From contig NZ_JAKZEY010000010.1 in the NCBI RefSeq assembly GCF_022808955.1, positions 1-42,291 on the forward strand: a stretch of 42,291 nucleotides of DNA, read 5' to 3'. The stretch is from Anaerococcus sp. AGMB09787 (lineage in GTDB: Bacteria > Bacillota > Clostridia > Tissierellales > Peptoniphilaceae). The position numbers and the translations under genes were made by a program. This document shows positions 42,065 through 42,291 of this stretch, one piece after another (position 1 is the first letter of the stretch; each line of letters begins with the position of its first letter). The notes beneath the pieces were generated by a model. It did no database searches, was not told where the DNA came from, and saw only the letters and a program-made list of their open reading frames with translations.

Positions 42065-42291
42065 TTGTAGGGTAAAAAGAATTAATTTATAAAATTCCAT
42101 AGTATAAAATATTATGTGTAAAATAGAAAAAGAGAACTCAAACTAGTAAAGTTTTGTTAAGAAATAAAATATTTTTGTGGAGGGAATTGTTATGCTGAAA
42201 GAGTTAGTGGTGGTCAATCCTAACGTTGTAATTGTGAATTTTTTAAAGAATTAATTATTTTTTCACTGTTTAATTATGATAATCAACAAAG
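42065..42291. other. Window edge, one possible small ORF
   Basis: An AT-rich stretch after the last long gene. I see no terminator with a T run and no long frame; the only candidate is the 20-codon ORF listed next. Confidence 0.5.
42192..42254 (+). CDS. Possible 20-residue peptide gene
   Basis: GGAGGG ends 8 nt before an ATG that opens MLKELVVVNPNVVIVNFLKN and then a TAA. The peptide is hydrophobic in the middle with Lys near both ends. It could be a leader or signalling peptide whose partner genes lie beyond the window, or chance. No partner is visible. Confidence 0.3.
   Translation: MLKELVVVNPNVVIVNFLKN

Noticed and set aside
1-42291. CRISPR array
   Set aside because: No regularly spaced direct repeats of suitable length were seen in the intergenic stretches.

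Overview
The window reads as a chromosome segment of a low-GC, anaerobic Gram-positive coccus of the Peptoniphilaceae type (Anaerococcus or a close relative). This is an inference from the AT-rich sequence, the heavy use of AGG and AGA for arginine, strong Shine-Dalgarno sites, riboswitch-controlled biosynthetic operons, a diaminopimelate-dehydrogenase lysine route and the short clostridial form of ThiF. No 16S rRNA or marker gene is present to prove the genus.

The window alternates between well-kept metabolic blocks and very AT-rich accessory islands. Island 1 (about 1-11 kb) starts with the edge of an IS3-type element lying against the last residues of a Cpl-7 cell-wall-binding repeat. After a small HTH regulator comes a peptide natural-product locus: a 55-residue Cys-rich precursor, an intrinsic terminator, an ORF-less group II intron, a radical SAM/SPASM maturase, a broken S41 protease, a Bce-type ATPase/permease pair and a one-chain ABC exporter. 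Behind it lie a SHOCT-type mobile-element remnant, a membrane-protein gene with two amber codons and a small membrane protein.

Block 2 (11.6-22.6 kb) is amino-acid metabolism. A divergent aspartokinase faces a lysine-riboswitch-controlled lysA-asd-dapA-dapB-ddh operon; together they cover every step from aspartate to lysine. A LysR regulator then precedes metE-metF. Block 3 (22.7-26.2 kb, minus strand) is the fructose operon fruR-fruK-fruA, with FruR-type repeats inside its promoter. A small unknown gene, a CapA-like lipoprotein, a PAP2 phosphatase and tRNA-Leu(CAA) follow.

Island 2 (28.9-33.3 kb) is bracketed by two different decayed insertion sequences (IS256-type and IS1634-type). Between them, on the minus strand, is a second and quite different peptide locus: a 26-residue precursor not listed by ordinary ORF calling, a radical SAM/SPASM enzyme and an ABC exporter, with a consensus promoter in front. 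This is the strongest candidate for an undescribed system here.

Block 4 (33.4-36.4 kb) is a TPP-riboswitch-controlled thiS-thiF-thiG-thiH operon with two terminators in series in its leader. A CPBP-protease fragment, a two-component/ABC module (response regulator, histidine kinase, ATPase, FtsX-type permease) and a pyrimidine-dimer-glycosylase-like protein close the window.

Taken together, two radical-SAM peptide loci, a Bce-type pair that may give self-protection and a second antimicrobial-peptide-type ABC module suggest a strain that makes and resists modified peptides. Island 1 is decaying. All five single-base frame breaks I could place fall in runs of A, so resequencing is needed to separate decay from sequencing error.
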